A stretch of DNA of 64,000 nucleotides from contig CADAEH010000001.1 in assembly GCA_902786855.1 (NCBI GenBank), forward strand, positions 62,001 through 126,000, written 5' to 3'. Under the pieces are notes generated by a model, which was not told the origin of the DNA, made no database searches, and saw only the letters and a list, made by a program, of their open reading frames with translations. A program made the position numbers and the translations under genes. Origin of the DNA: an uncultured Eubacteriales bacterium. Its GTDB lineage: Bacteria > Bacillota > Clostridia > Peptostreptococcales > Anaerovoracaceae. Within the stretch, counting starts at the first letter, position 1; each line of letters starts with the position of its first letter. Positions 1 to 8,835 of the stretch are shown piece after piece.

Positions 1-3000
1 TCCCGACGATCCCGCCTGCAGAGTAGGCTTTTTCCATCTTCACGCTGGCGGTGCAGTTTTCAATAAGAGTATCGATAGCGTTCCCTGCTATGCTGCCTCC
101 GTTGGCTCCATTTTTGAAGCTGCATTCCATATCAGCACCATCGTTACCTGTATATGTTCCGGATTCAACATTTACATTTCTGATAACCGCCCCGACGGTG
201 ACTCCGAACAGGCCGCCGTTTCTTCCATCGCTGTACCCCAGCGCAAAATTCCTGTGCATGTACCTGATGGTATGACCCTGTCCGTCAAAAGTTCCCCTGA
301 AGGAATTCTTCTCGCTTGCACCGATCCCGATCCAGCTTCTTTCATATCCGTAATTATCACCGCTGTTCGCTTCAGTATTATCCAGACTGATGTCCGCGCC
401 CAGTTTTACTGTCACTCCTTCAAAACTTGTTCCGGAGGAACATAGTTTTGCCAGACCGGCAAGCTGCCTGGCTGTTGTGAGGGTAAATGTATCAGTTCCT
501 GCTTTATACCATGATGTGTCAGCAACACTTGTCCACTGTTTGCCCTGTGTCTTAGGCAAAACAGTGATGTCTATGTCCTCAACGTCACCCGTTACTTTAT
601 ATGTTCTTGCCAGCTTGTTCACTACTTCAAGTGACCATTCTGTATATTCAGGATCTCCGAATTTACCGGTGTACTCAATATATTTAATGTCCGGCTGCGT
701 CGTTGTCAGCCTGATATCTACCGGTGTGATCCTGATGACATCGTCCATATCGATCTGGTCACCGCTGCGGAGTACTACAGGAGGATCGCATGCTCCGTCA
801 TCTGCATCAGACATCTTTTCTACTTTAATATAGTAAGGAGCTCCGTCGTTTTCCTCCATGAATCTGATCGTAGAAGGAACTCTCTCTCCGAATATGCCTT
901 CTATTGTCACATCCCTGCCGGTGACTGTGTAGAAACCGTTGGCCGGGATGAGCTTTTCAGAAGAATCGCCAAAAGTCACCTTATATCCGTTCAGTCTCTT
1001 TCCCTTGTCTGCCTTTGCACTTAGTTCAATGACCGTCCCATATGGGATCTGTGTAAGATCTGAACCGGATGATATGGTGCCGCCTTCGACCTGACGCAGG
1101 GTGACAGTCGCTTTGGCTGAACCTGAAGATTTCTGGAAATACAGCAGCGGGTAACCGTTGTTGATATTTTCAGTATCCTTTACGAACACTTCTCCGTTTG
1201 CGTTCAGCTTTTCGAGGGTCTCATCAGATGTGAGGTCTGCTGCTTCTACATTTGTGACCTTTGCTTTTCTGTTGATCGAAGATTCGCCGACAGAATAGCC
1301 TGTTTTGCCTTCTTCAGGTGAATCCGGCTGCAGGTAATAGCAATTTGAGACCTTATAAGAAGCAAAAGCCTCTCCATCCACCCCGATTTCCTGACCGTCA
1401 TAGACCCAGGAATCAGATGCCCGGTCATATTTAGCTGTTTCTCCGCAGTTATAGCAGTTATAAATATCTGCGGCAACAGGATCTCTGCCCTCGCTTCCCT
1501 CGTATCCGTTGCTTCCTATTATGCCGCCGTGCTCCCAGTAGTTTGAATGGATCACTCCGGCGTTATAGCAGTTGCGGATAACGCCTTTGCCCCATGCAGC
1601 ACCTGCGATACCCGCACAGCCCCTCATATCAGTAGCATAGACACTTGCATAGTTCACGCAGTTCTCGATCACGATACCGTAATTCGTTTCACCGGTTCTG
1701 CCTACTACTCCGGCGACCATTCTGCGGCCCTTTACATCTCCTCTGACCACCAGGTTCCTGACAGTAGGTACCCAGTATTTTGCATAATCCATACATGTGT
1801 CCTTCGGATAGCCGTTATTGTAATCTACACCGCCTCCGAGATAGCCGATGAATGCGATCTCCATTGCATATGCAAACCCCAGTTTTGCCATTCGGTCACA
1901 GTTGATGGTCACGGTGTGTCCCTGCCCGTCAAATACTCCCTGGAAGCGTGTGTCCAGGACTTTTGCATCATAGCCATTGTCTGCGTCACGGTTCATGGCA
2001 TACTTACCGCCTATAGGCGTCCAGTTCTTGTTTCCCATGTCCATATCTGCAGTAAGCCGGACTGTCCTGTACATGAAATCGTTATGCAGATCATCTTCTG
2101 CAAGTTTCCTGTGCTCAGATTCCGGAAGTCTCCACGCAGTGTCTCTGACCTGTCCGGTGCCTTCGCTTTTGTTAGGAGAAAGCAGATCCACGAGAGCAGG
2201 TTCTGTGGAGATATACCTGTGAGTGTATTCCCCGTCAGCGAACGTCCTGCCCTCATTGTCCTTTATCATGTATTCTTCAGTAACATTCCCGTCTACCATA
2301 CCATTGGTGATGGCGGCAAGTCCTGCCAGCTGGGCAGGCGTGGAAATGTCATATGATGTTTCGTCCGGATCATACCATGTGAGGTCAACGGCACCATCCC
2401 ACTTATCCAGATCATAGAAATAAGCTGTGACAGTATCATAGCCTTCGCAGTTTACCGGTCCGAAATCATATCCGCCGCTGCTTTTAGTGTAATCAACATA
2501 TAATTCTGTTACTGTCCCGCTTTCATCTGTGCCGATAAGCCTTATCGTCGCAAGATCATAGCCCTCGGCAGGAACAGCTCTTCCTGTTATTTCTCCATTT
2601 TCTGAAATTTCAGATATCGTAACTGTTCCGTTCTCTATATTTTCATCAACTCCGGGAGCTGCCGGACTTTTGGCAGTTCCCAAAGCAGCATTGTTTTCTA
2701 CTTTTTCCAGCTGAGTCCCTTCCGGCAGCTCTGCTTCCGGCATTTCCTCAGCTGTTACATCATCTGCATCTTCCTCTGCAGAAATATCATCTGTCTGTTC
2801 TTCAGTTTCCGGATTTTCTTCCTCATCCGCAGCCTTTGTGACAACTCCATCCGCTGCATCCTGAGTTTCTTCGGAGTCAATGGAGGCTGCAGGTCCACCT
2901 GCAGCCTCCGTGTTTTCGTTTCCGGAGACATCATCAACAGCCCATACCTGAAAGGCAGGGAAATATGATACTGCGATAAGTACCGACAGCATTATACTCA

Positions 3001-3025
3001 ATGTTTTTCTTAATACTCTGTTCAT
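1..3025 (-). CDS. Large secreted surface protein with GLUG-type repeats, 3' end outside the window
   Basis: An uninterrupted reading frame of about 1008 codons starts at the ATG at 3023-3025, behind a GGGAGG ribosome binding site, and runs off the left edge. The first 27 residues form a signal peptide (RKTLSIMLSVLIAVSYFPAF). A low-complexity acidic E/D-rich stretch follows to about residue 120. Then come glycine-rich repeats of the GLUG type, for example VIRNCYNAGVIHSN followed by GGIIGSNG, and two 'F(D)GQGHT' segments (FQGVFDGQGHTVTI and FRGTFDGQGHTIRY) that mark two copies of one module. Between them lies a bacterial beta-repeat segment (TLRQVEGGTISSG). GLUG repeats are known from extracellular proteases and adhesins; no catalytic motif is visible here, so adhesin or matrix protein is an inference. 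The missing C-terminus would show whether there is a wall anchor. Confidence 0.8.
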   Translation of the reverse strand, partial: MNRVLRKTLSIMLSVLIAVSYFPAFQVWAVDDVSGNENTEAAGGPAASIDSEETQDAADGVVTKAADEEENPETEEQTDDISAEEDADDVTAEEMPEAELPEGTQLEKVENNAALGTAKSPAAPGVDENIENGTVTISEISENGEITGRAVPAEGYDLATIRLIGTDESGTVTELYVDYTKSSGGYDFGPVNCEGYDTVTAYFYDLDKWDGAVDLTWYDPDETSYDISTPAQLAGLAAITNGMVDGNVTEEYMIKDNEGRTFADGEYTHRYISTEPALVDLLSPNKSEGTGQVRDTAWRLPESEHRKLAEDDLHNDFMYRTVRLTADMDMGNKNWTPIGGKYAMNRDADNGYDAKVLDTRFQGVFDGQGHTVTINCDRMAKLGFAYAMEIAFIGYLGGGVDYNNGYPKDTCMDYAKYWVPTVRNLVVRGDVKGRRMVAGVVGRTGETNYGIVIENCVNYASVYATDMRGCAGIAGAAWGKGVIRNCYNAGVIHSNYWEHGGIIGSNGYEGSEGRDPVAADIYNCYNCGETAKYDRASDSWVYDGQEIGVDGEAFASYKVSNCYYLQPDSPEEGKTGYSVGESSINRKAKVTNVEAADLTSDETLEKLNANGEVFVKDTENINNGYPLLYFQKSSGSAKATVTLRQVEGGTISSGSDLTQIPYGTVIELSAKADKGKRLNGYKVTFGDSSEKLIPANGFYTVTGRDVTIEGIFGERVPSTIRFMEENDGAPYYIKVEKMSDADDGACDPPVVLRSGDQIDMDDVIRITPVDIRLTTTQPDIKYIEYTGKFGDPEYTEWSLEVVNKLARTYKVTGDVEDIDITVLPKTQGKQWTSVADTSWYKAGTDTFTLTTARQLAGLAKLCSSGTSFEGVTVKLGADISLDNTEANSGDNYGYERSWIGIGASEKNSFRGTFDGQGHTIRYMHRNFALGYSDGRNGGLFGVTVGAVIRNVNVESGTYTGNDGADMECSFKNGANGGSIAGNAIDTLIENCTASVKMEKAYSAGGIVG

Positions 3026-3077
3026 AACGTCCTCCCGGATAATGATCATTATCTGTTTGTTGTCCCCAGACAGATCA

Positions 3078-4442
3078 CTACTTCTTGATCTTTACTTTCT
3101 TTGCAGTACTGAAACTGCTGTAGACTTTCTGACCGTTAACTACATTGTATGATCTTACCTTGTAGTAGTATGTTTTCTTCTTCTTGAGCTTCTTATTCTT
3201 GTAGTTGTTTGTCTGTACATCAGCTACCATCTTGTAGCCTTTTTTCTTCTTGGTTGATCTGAAGACCTCATAGCCCTCTGCGTTGGCTGCCTGAGCCCAG
3301 GAGATCTTAGCTGTCTTTTTCTTGACATTCTTTACCTTGAGACCTGTCGGCTTAGCAGGTGCCGGCTTGGAAACGACAGGAGCCGGAGTTGAAGGTGTTA
3401 CAGATGGAGTATTAGCTTCAACAGTGACATCCCACTCTGCGATAACTACGTCATACTGCTCAGCGGCATCATCCGGATAGATGCCCATTGTGATTTTAGT
3501 TGTACCTGCTTTAAGAGGTACCAGCTTTCCGGAATCATCAATGTCTGCAACGGAAGGGTCATCATTCATCCATGAAACAAATGCATTCTCACCGATGGCA
3601 TAGCAGAGAAGATCAATTTCCTTATCTGAATATTTTGTGCTCAGTGCCTGACCTGCATCGCCAACCTTCATCTTCAGGCTGGATTTTTCCGGCTCTGCAG
3701 GCTGATCTATGAGAATATTCAATGTGTCAGGATCTGATATGGAGAACTTTCCTACATAGTTAAATGATTTTCCTCCATCCTGGTCTCCACCCTTCTTCAG
3801 CCATACATCTTCATCTCTGAGGATCCCGCCGACATAAGCGCGGATATTGGTGCTGGCAGGTGTCCACGAATCCAGATTGACCATTTCTGATGCTGCTGCG
3901 AATGTTAATTTTTCTGTTTCCCCATAGGCAATGATCGGGGTAACTGTTTCATACCCTGCTTCTGTTCTAGGAGCAGCACATAGATTCTGCTCAGTACTGA
4001 AATTTTCTGTGATCTCATTGTCATCAGTACCGTTTGTCAGCTTGAAGTTGCTGGTTGCCAGCTTAAGGTCTTCAACGGAAAGTGTAAAATTATTTACAGT
4101 GCTTCCGTTCTTCAGCCACTGGATCCTGGTTTTTCCGATCTCATCAAGGCTTTCTATGCCCAGTGCTTCCTGCAATACAGATTCATAGCTGCGGCCTTTG
4201 GCAACTGTGTATGAGAAGCTCCCTCCTCCTTTCTGTGTTGCGAAAGGGAAGACCTGCGGTCCTACTGCATAGTCCGGATCTGTAAGCGACTCCCTGCTTA
4301 TCTCGCCGATCACATTTCCGTTGACCGCGACGTCAAATGCTTTGGTTTCAGCATTTGCAGGCGCTGCCAGAAATGGCATCATGGTGACCACCAGTGCGAG
4401 CGTCAGCAGCAGCGCGCTGATTTTCTTCATGACATTTGTCAT
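3078..4442 (-). CDS. Exported ligand-binding-like protein with Big-type and fibronectin III domains
   Basis: A 454-residue protein with a clear signal peptide (KKISALLLTLALVVTMM, cleavage near ANA-ET, about residue 31). Residues about 35-250 form a domain that recurs in the protein encoded at 5557-6927: both have an 'S(I/V)L..A.GI' segment, a V-T/E-P-(I/M) core and an aromatic-rich end. Residues about 255-345 look like a Big (bacterial Ig-like) domain, with a VPLKAGTTKITMGI core. A Thr/Pro/Ala linker leads to a fibronectin type III domain at about 365-454 that is very lysine-rich (KKKKTYYYKVRSYN). The start has an AGGAGG site nine bases upstream. It sits directly downstream of the DUF2149 and ExbB-like genes, so it probably belongs to that uptake unit as a wall-associated receptor. 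The ligand is unknown. Confidence 0.7.
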   Translation of the reverse strand: MTNVMKKISALLLTLALVVTMMPFLAAPANAETKAFDVAVNGNVIGEISRESLTDPDYAVGPQVFPFATQKGGGSFSYTVAKGRSYESVLQEALGIESLDEIGKTRIQWLKNGSTVNNFTLSVEDLKLATSNFKLTNGTDDNEITENFSTEQNLCAAPRTEAGYETVTPIIAYGETEKLTFAAASEMVNLDSWTPASTNIRAYVGGILRDEDVWLKKGGDQDGGKSFNYVGKFSISDPDTLNILIDQPAEPEKSSLKMKVGDAGQALSTKYSDKEIDLLCYAIGENAFVSWMNDDPSVADIDDSGKLVPLKAGTTKITMGIYPDDAAEQYDVVIAEWDVTVEANTPSVTPSTPAPVVSKPAPAKPTGLKVKNVKKKTAKISWAQAANAEGYEVFRSTKKKKGYKMVADVQTNNYKNKKLKKKKTYYYKVRSYNVVNGQKVYSSFSTAKKVKIKK

Positions 4443-4555
4443 ACATTACCTCCTGTTTTCTTGATTATGACAATAGTTATAACTTATTTATATATTCAGT
4501 CAGGGTCAGGTGTGTTGTGCCCTCCCTTTCCGATATATCAGTTCCTTCCGGGCAA

Positions 4556-4915
4556 TCAGTTTTCCACCGCCATTTCAGATCCGTCCTGTGCGATGATATA
4601 GTATTTATCAGTATCCGGATCATAGTATACCGTGCCTTGCTTTTCGAGTTTGTCCTGGGGTACCTCGGTGTCTTTTATGTCTTCTTCGGTGAAATCGCTC
4701 AGCGCGTCTTCCTTTCTTGCGTTATCGCTTACCTGGCCGTTTTCGGCAATATTAAGATTCCAGCTTACGATAAGCGCAAGCATTATGCCTACCGCGAGCA
4801 CCAGCATAGCATCGACCAGATTGGCTACAGCTGACATCGGATCGACTTCCTCGCGGTGAGCAAAACTGTTTTCCCCTGATGCAGATAATCTTCCGCTTCC
4901 GTTACGCCTCAGCAT
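4556..4915 (-). CDS. DUF2149 family membrane protein, partner of the TolQ/ExbB-type channel
   Basis: A 119-residue protein. An arginine-rich N-terminus leads into the DPMSAVANLVDAMLVLAVG segment at about residues 26-44, which matches the DUF2149 signature, and one membrane span at about 33-52. The acidic C-terminal half (about 55-119) should lie outside the membrane. Known family context: DUF2149 proteins occur beside MotA/TolQ/ExbB channel proteins in methanogen and Bacteroidetes heme- or corrin-related loci and have an ExbD-like layout. The first 14 bases overlap the end of the upstream channel gene, which implies translational coupling. I infer that the two form an ion-driven motor that powers uptake of a chelated metal or tetrapyrrole. 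Confidence 0.75.
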   Translation of the reverse strand: MLRRNGSGRLSASGENSFAHREEVDPMSAVANLVDAMLVLAVGIMLALIVSWNLNIAENGQVSDNARKEDALSDFTEEDIKDTEVPQDKLEKQGTVYYDPDTDKYYIIAQDGSEMAVEN

Positions 4916-5552
4916 GATGTTTCTTCTCTGCCTCCAGTATGCATTCCATAAGTGTCTCCAATATTGACATGTAGTCTGTGTACCATCTGGTCCTTATGGT
5001 CGATATCACGATAGCTATCGCTGCCGCGATCAGTCCCATGATAGTTGTGTCAAAAGCTGTCAGAAGTGAAGATGACAGTGTGATGGTATCTCCCTGGCCC
5101 AGCGCGATGATCCCCGGGCCGAGCGGTATCAGCGTACCGAGCAGTCCAAGCATCGGTCCTATCTTGGCTATGACATCAGAGATCTTGAGTCTTCTGTCAT
5201 AGAAAGCCTGCTCCTGCTGTATGAGTCTGACTGCAAGTGACTCTCTCATAAGCGGAGTGACATCAGGATGGGCGATAAGTTCCCACAGAGCATCTTTTTG
5301 CCTGACCAGCAGCTTGCTGTTCCTGATGCAACGGTCGATCCCTGCTGTATCAGTCGTGTAATTGATCTCATCTATCAGCCACGGCATACTCTCTTTGAGA
5401 TGCCTTCTCTCGGTTATCGCTTCAGAAATGATCCATCCGATCATGAAGACTGATACTGCCACAAGTAACAGAAGCAGTATGATCACCGGCATCTCCATAG
5501 AGGATGCTATCGCCCGCATTGCTTTGCTCAGTATATTGCCTGTACTTTCCAT
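4902..5552 (-). CDS. MotA/TolQ/ExbB-type proton channel protein
   Basis: A 216-residue protein with three predicted membrane spans, at about residues 20-42, 132-156 and 170-190. A long cytoplasmic stretch lies between the first and second, which is the TolQ/ExbB topology. The segment LKISDVIAKIGPMLGLLGTL followed by PLGPGIIALGQGD is the family's conserved glycine/proline-rich core. ATG start with a GGTGGGG site; the upstream gene ends four bases before. Classical ExbB works with TonB and an outer membrane. Here it sits with DUF2149, two exported proteins and an ABC importer in a Gram-positive setting, so the target of the motor must differ. The family call is firm; the role in uptake is inferred from neighbours. 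Confidence 0.85.
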   Translation of the reverse strand: MESTGNILSKAMRAIASSMEMPVIILLLLLVAVSVFMIGWIISEAITERRHLKESMPWLIDEINYTTDTAGIDRCIRNSKLLVRQKDALWELIAHPDVTPLMRESLAVRLIQQEQAFYDRRLKISDVIAKIGPMLGLLGTLIPLGPGIIALGQGDTITLSSSLLTAFDTTIMGLIAAAIAIVISTIRTRWYTDYMSILETLMECILEAEKKHHAEA

Positions 5553-5556
5553 CCGG

Positions 5557-6927
5557 CTAACCCCACCTTTGTTTTCTGTATCTTATGAATCCGAATATGG
5601 ATCCTTCAGCTGCAATGATCCCGTTTATAAGGCCCATCGCTCCTGCAATATTATTATCGTCTTTTTTCACCTTGAGCTGCTCGGTATCCTTGTCCATCTC
5701 AGTCTGATGCGTACTCATGGATGCCTCTTCAGCCGGTGCCTGCTTATTAAGTGCCAGTCTCAGATTCTTGCTTGCTTCATCAGAGAGTACGAAAGTCTTA
5801 GAGCCTGTCCGCTTCACTTCCACTTTTTCACTTTTTACCTGCTTTGAGGTGTTGCTTCCGACTTTGGCCGGATCTGTGCCCTGCCCTTTCGCGCTTCCCT
5901 TTCCCTTGCCTTTACCTTTTCCGTTTCCCTTACCGTCACCTGTAGTTGTACCTGCATCAGTATCAGGCTTTATTTCCGGTTCTTCGTCTCCTTCATCACC
6001 GACCGTGATAGTAAACGTCCTGGTCGCTCCACCGCTGGTAGCATAAATGGTTGCGGTTCCCTTCTTCTTGAATGTCAGGTTTCCCATATCGTCGACCTCT
6101 ACAACGCTGGTGTCACTCGAGCTCCATTCGATATTGCTCTGTATCACATCTTCAAGTGCCTCATCGACCGCTGCTGCAGTGATCCTTAGCTGGTGCTCGC
6201 TTCCCACCTTGGCATCGATGTTGGTCTCATCGGATGTAAGCTGCGGGGTGCCTGAGAACATAACGTATATCGTATGCACCATTTTGGCAGAATTGAATGT
6301 TCGCTTCTCAGTAGGTGAAGCCTGTCCGAAATTCAGCCTGAATCTGTTAGCCGTTCCGAGATTGTCCGTTCCGGTAGCATCTGCAGTTCCAAGCTCGTAC
6401 CAGGTCCAGTTCTCTTCGAGAGCCATCATCGGTTCGACTCTTTGCGCGTAGTTCCAGGCTTCATCCTCATCACATTGCAGGTTATTGTCCTCATCATAGT
6501 AGAAAAAGGTCGCAAGATCCTGGAAATAGTAGCGCTTGGTGCCAAGGAGCTGCTGCCATGTAAAGCTGGTAAATGCTCCGTTGCCTGAGTCTGCCGTCCA
6601 GAAATCGAGATTGGCTATCGAACTCTGATCTATCCCTGCAGCATCAAGTATCGTAGATATCGGCACACCGTATGAGGAGTCAATAGCAACTCTCTTGCTG
6701 CCATCCCAGTATGAATAGAATTCATCATAGGCACCCATGTCATACAGATCCGATGCGCTGAAAACTGCCTTTTCGACATAATCGGAAGTAGGCCATCCGT
6801 AGTAGCCTATCTTGATCGTCAGCTCATCTACAGCATTAGCGCTGCCGATAATCGTCCACATGCCAAAACCGGTCGTAAGAACCAGCAGTGTCACTATTAA
6901 TAATCTCGCCGTATTCTTTCTGGTCAT
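5557..6927 (-). CDS. Exported protein with Big2 domain and C-terminal membrane anchor
   Basis: A 456-residue protein. Residues 1-32 are a signal peptide or N-terminal span (ARLLIVTLLVLTTGFGMWTI). Residues about 35-225 are a paralogue of the N-terminal domain of the protein at 3078-4442 (compare ISTILDAAGIDQSSIANLDF here). Residues about 230-315 form a Big2 Ig-like domain (IEWSSSDTSVVEVDDMGNLT). A Gly/Lys-rich spacer with repeated GKGKGKGK (about 330-345) leads to a charged linker and a short C-terminal hydrophobic segment (AGAMGLINGIIAAEGSIFGF) followed by RYRKQRWG, a membrane-anchor and stop-transfer arrangement. It is four bases upstream of the channel gene, so it is the likely surface partner of the channel/DUF2149 motor. 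Ligand and function are not recognised. Confidence 0.7.
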   Translation of the reverse strand: MTRKNTARLLIVTLLVLTTGFGMWTIIGSANAVDELTIKIGYYGWPTSDYVEKAVFSASDLYDMGAYDEFYSYWDGSKRVAIDSSYGVPISTILDAAGIDQSSIANLDFWTADSGNGAFTSFTWQQLLGTKRYYFQDLATFFYYDEDNNLQCDEDEAWNYAQRVEPMMALEENWTWYELGTADATGTDNLGTANRFRLNFGQASPTEKRTFNSAKMVHTIYVMFSGTPQLTSDETNIDAKVGSEHQLRITAAAVDEALEDVIQSNIEWSSSDTSVVEVDDMGNLTFKKKGTATIYATSGGATRTFTITVGDEGDEEPEIKPDTDAGTTTGDGKGNGKGKGKGKGSAKGQGTDPAKVGSNTSKQVKSEKVEVKRTGSKTFVLSDEASKNLRLALNKQAPAEEASMSTHQTEMDKDTEQLKVKKDDNNIAGAMGLINGIIAAEGSIFGFIRYRKQRWG

Positions 6928-6944
6928 GGCTCAGCCGTGTCTGA

Positions 6945-8045
6945 TCAAATCTTTCCCGCAGAATTCTGCAGCATTTCCTGCAGCTCTTCCTCACTCAGAT
7001 CATAATGCCAGAACAGTTTGTAATAGTTCCTGACATCCTCGTATATATCTCCTTCATACTGATCCGGATAGACCACGCTCATCAGCCATCTCGCTCCAAG
7101 CACCTGATTCACGCTCGGCGGCGCAGACATCCAGCTGTATGGTCTGCCGGGGATCTCATAGTAATGATCTTCCTTGACAGCCCGCAGTTCTTTCCACTGG
7201 GAATCGCTGTCGCCCAGTTTTTCATACGGTCCCCCTGAAGCAAGAATTATTATGTCCGGATCCACTTTATATACAGTTTCAAAATCGACCGGATTGCCTC
7301 CGTCTCTGCCGTTAACTTCCTCTTCACCTACCTGTATGGCATTTTCGGCTCCGATCAGCTCTATGACCCTTGACTGCACGCTGCCTGACACATTGCAGTT
7401 GAGACCTGTCGAACTGACACCGAAAAGGACCGTTCTGATATCCTCCTCAGATAGTTTGCCTTTTACATTTTCTGCCAGAGCCAGTGTCTCCTCGCAGTAT
7501 TCAGCAAGAGCCTCGGCTTCCTCTTCCTTGCCCAGTATGGCTCCCAGTTTTCTGTAAGCGTCAGGATAGGTCTCAGGTGATGCTTCGATATAGATCGTCG
7601 CTATCCCTGTCTGCCTCTGGATGTTATCCATATCCTCGTTTCCCTCTTCCTGGATCTCACCGACATCGATGATTATCTCGGTGTCGGTTTCCATCAGGTT
7701 CTCGAGGTTGAGGCTCATTTTCTTTCCGTAGAACTGTCCCAGTGTCGGGAGGTCTACATAGTTCTCAGGAAAATACGGCTGCTGTGCCCTGCTTGGTGCC
7801 TCGGCAAGTCCTACCATCATCTCAGGCGCCAGAGTGACAAGGATCATCTGGGCGTTAGGGCCGGATGCCACGATCCTGCTGATATCTTTTCTGAGCTCGA
7901 CCTCTCTTCCATAATCGTCCGTGTAGATATAGGTCTCTACATCATCAGGATACTCAAGCTCAGTACTGCTGCCGCATCCGGTAAGGATGCATACAGCAGA
8001 CAGGCATATTATTAATGAAAGAAATAACTGTTTCAGTAGTTTCAT
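6945..8045 (-). CDS. Substrate-binding lipoprotein of an Fe-siderophore/heme/B12-type ABC importer
   Basis: A 366-residue protein with a lipoprotein signal: a hydrophobic stretch, then the lipobox LTGC with the lipidated Cys at residue 24. The mature part has the two-lobe TroA/BtuF-like fold pattern: a beta strand and ISRIVASGPNAQMILVTLAP in lobe one, a long linking helix near 165-205, and VDPDIIILASGGPYEKLG in lobe two. The C-terminal PYSWMSAPPSVNQVLGARWL segment is typical of iron(III)-chelate binding proteins in anaerobes. The ATPase and permease of the importer follow in the same operon. The substrate (siderophore, heme, corrinoid or an oxyanion) cannot be read from the sequence. Confidence 0.85.
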   Translation of the reverse strand: MKLLKQLFLSLIICLSAVCILTGCGSSTELEYPDDVETYIYTDDYGREVELRKDISRIVASGPNAQMILVTLAPEMMVGLAEAPSRAQQPYFPENYVDLPTLGQFYGKKMSLNLENLMETDTEIIIDVGEIQEEGNEDMDNIQRQTGIATIYIEASPETYPDAYRKLGAILGKEEEAEALAEYCEETLALAENVKGKLSEEDIRTVLFGVSSTGLNCNVSGSVQSRVIELIGAENAIQVGEEEVNGRDGGNPVDFETVYKVDPDIIILASGGPYEKLGDSDSQWKELRAVKEDHYYEIPGRPYSWMSAPPSVNQVLGARWLMSVVYPDQYEGDIYEDVRNYYKLFWHYDLSEEELQEMLQNSAGKI

Positions 8046-8067
8046 TATGCGGTCTTTTCCCTCTTCA

Positions 8068-8835
8068 TTACTGCTTCAGAATGAAAAACCTCGCTTTATC
8101 ATCTCCGCTTGAGATCATCTCAACGTCAATATTGTACAGATCCCTTATAAGCTGCTCGTCGAGTACTTCTTCCGGCCTGCCCTGCCTGTAAATACGTCCG
8201 TCCCGGATACATATGATCCGGTCTGCAAAAATATAGGCCTGTTCGGGGTTGTGCGAACTCTGGATAATCGTATAGCCGTCTTCTATCAGCTTTGTCAGCT
8301 GCTTCTGGACTCTCATCTGATTGCCGTAATCCAGGCTCGAAGTAGGCTCATCCATGATGAGGATGCGTGCTCCCTGTGCTATAGCCCTTGCAATGATCAC
8401 AAGCTGCTGCTCGCCTCCGGATATCTGCGAATAACTTCGCATAGCCAGATCTTCTATCCCCAGACGGGCAAGAGCATCCATGGCGATCTCTTTTTCAGCA
8501 TTGCCGGGACTGAGTCTGCCGGAAAGCTGCGGCATAGTGCCCATCAGCACCATATCCGCAACGCTGTAGGAAAAAGCAGGATTAGCTGCCTGCGGTATGT
8601 ATGCCACGCAGTGTGCTCTTTCCACAGCACTCATATCGCTGATATTTTTCCCGTCTATACTTACACTCCCGCTGTAGCCCCTGAGAATGCCAAGCATGCA
8701 TTTGAAGAGAGTGCTTTTGCCGGCGCCGTTATGTCCCAGGACACACAGCATCTCACCGGGCTCGGCTGTGAAGGATATCCCCTTCAGGACCTCGTGCCTG
8801 CCGTATGAAAAACTCAGTTCTCTGACTTCTATCAT
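8068..8835 (-). CDS. ATPase of the FecE/BtuD-type ABC importer
   Basis: A 255-residue ABC ATPase. Walker A is GHNGAGKS at residues 34-41, the Q-loop region is AYIPQAANPAF, the signature is SGGEQQL and Walker B is ILIMDEPTSSLD, followed by the switch histidine in IIQSSHNPEQ. Length and motif spacing match the iron-chelate/B12 importer class. The start codon overlaps the stop codon of the permease gene by four bases (ATGA), and the binding-protein gene follows 22 bases downstream, so all three are co-transcribed. Confidence 0.93.
   Translation of the reverse strand: MIEVRELSFSYGRHEVLKGISFTAEPGEMLCVLGHNGAGKSTLFKCMLGILRGYSGSVSIDGKNISDMSAVERAHCVAYIPQAANPAFSYSVADMVLMGTMPQLSGRLSPGNAEKEIAMDALARLGIEDLAMRSYSQISGGEQQLVIIARAIAQGARILIMDEPTSSLDYGNQMRVQKQLTKLIEDGYTIIQSSHNPEQAYIFADRIICIRDGRIYRQGRPEEVLDEQLIRDLYNIDVEMISSGDDKARFFILKQ

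Noticed and set aside
1547-2356. Plus-strand frame of 269 codons
   Set aside because: It lies opposite the large surface-protein gene, which is continuous on the minus strand with signal peptide, ribosome binding site and repeat motifs.
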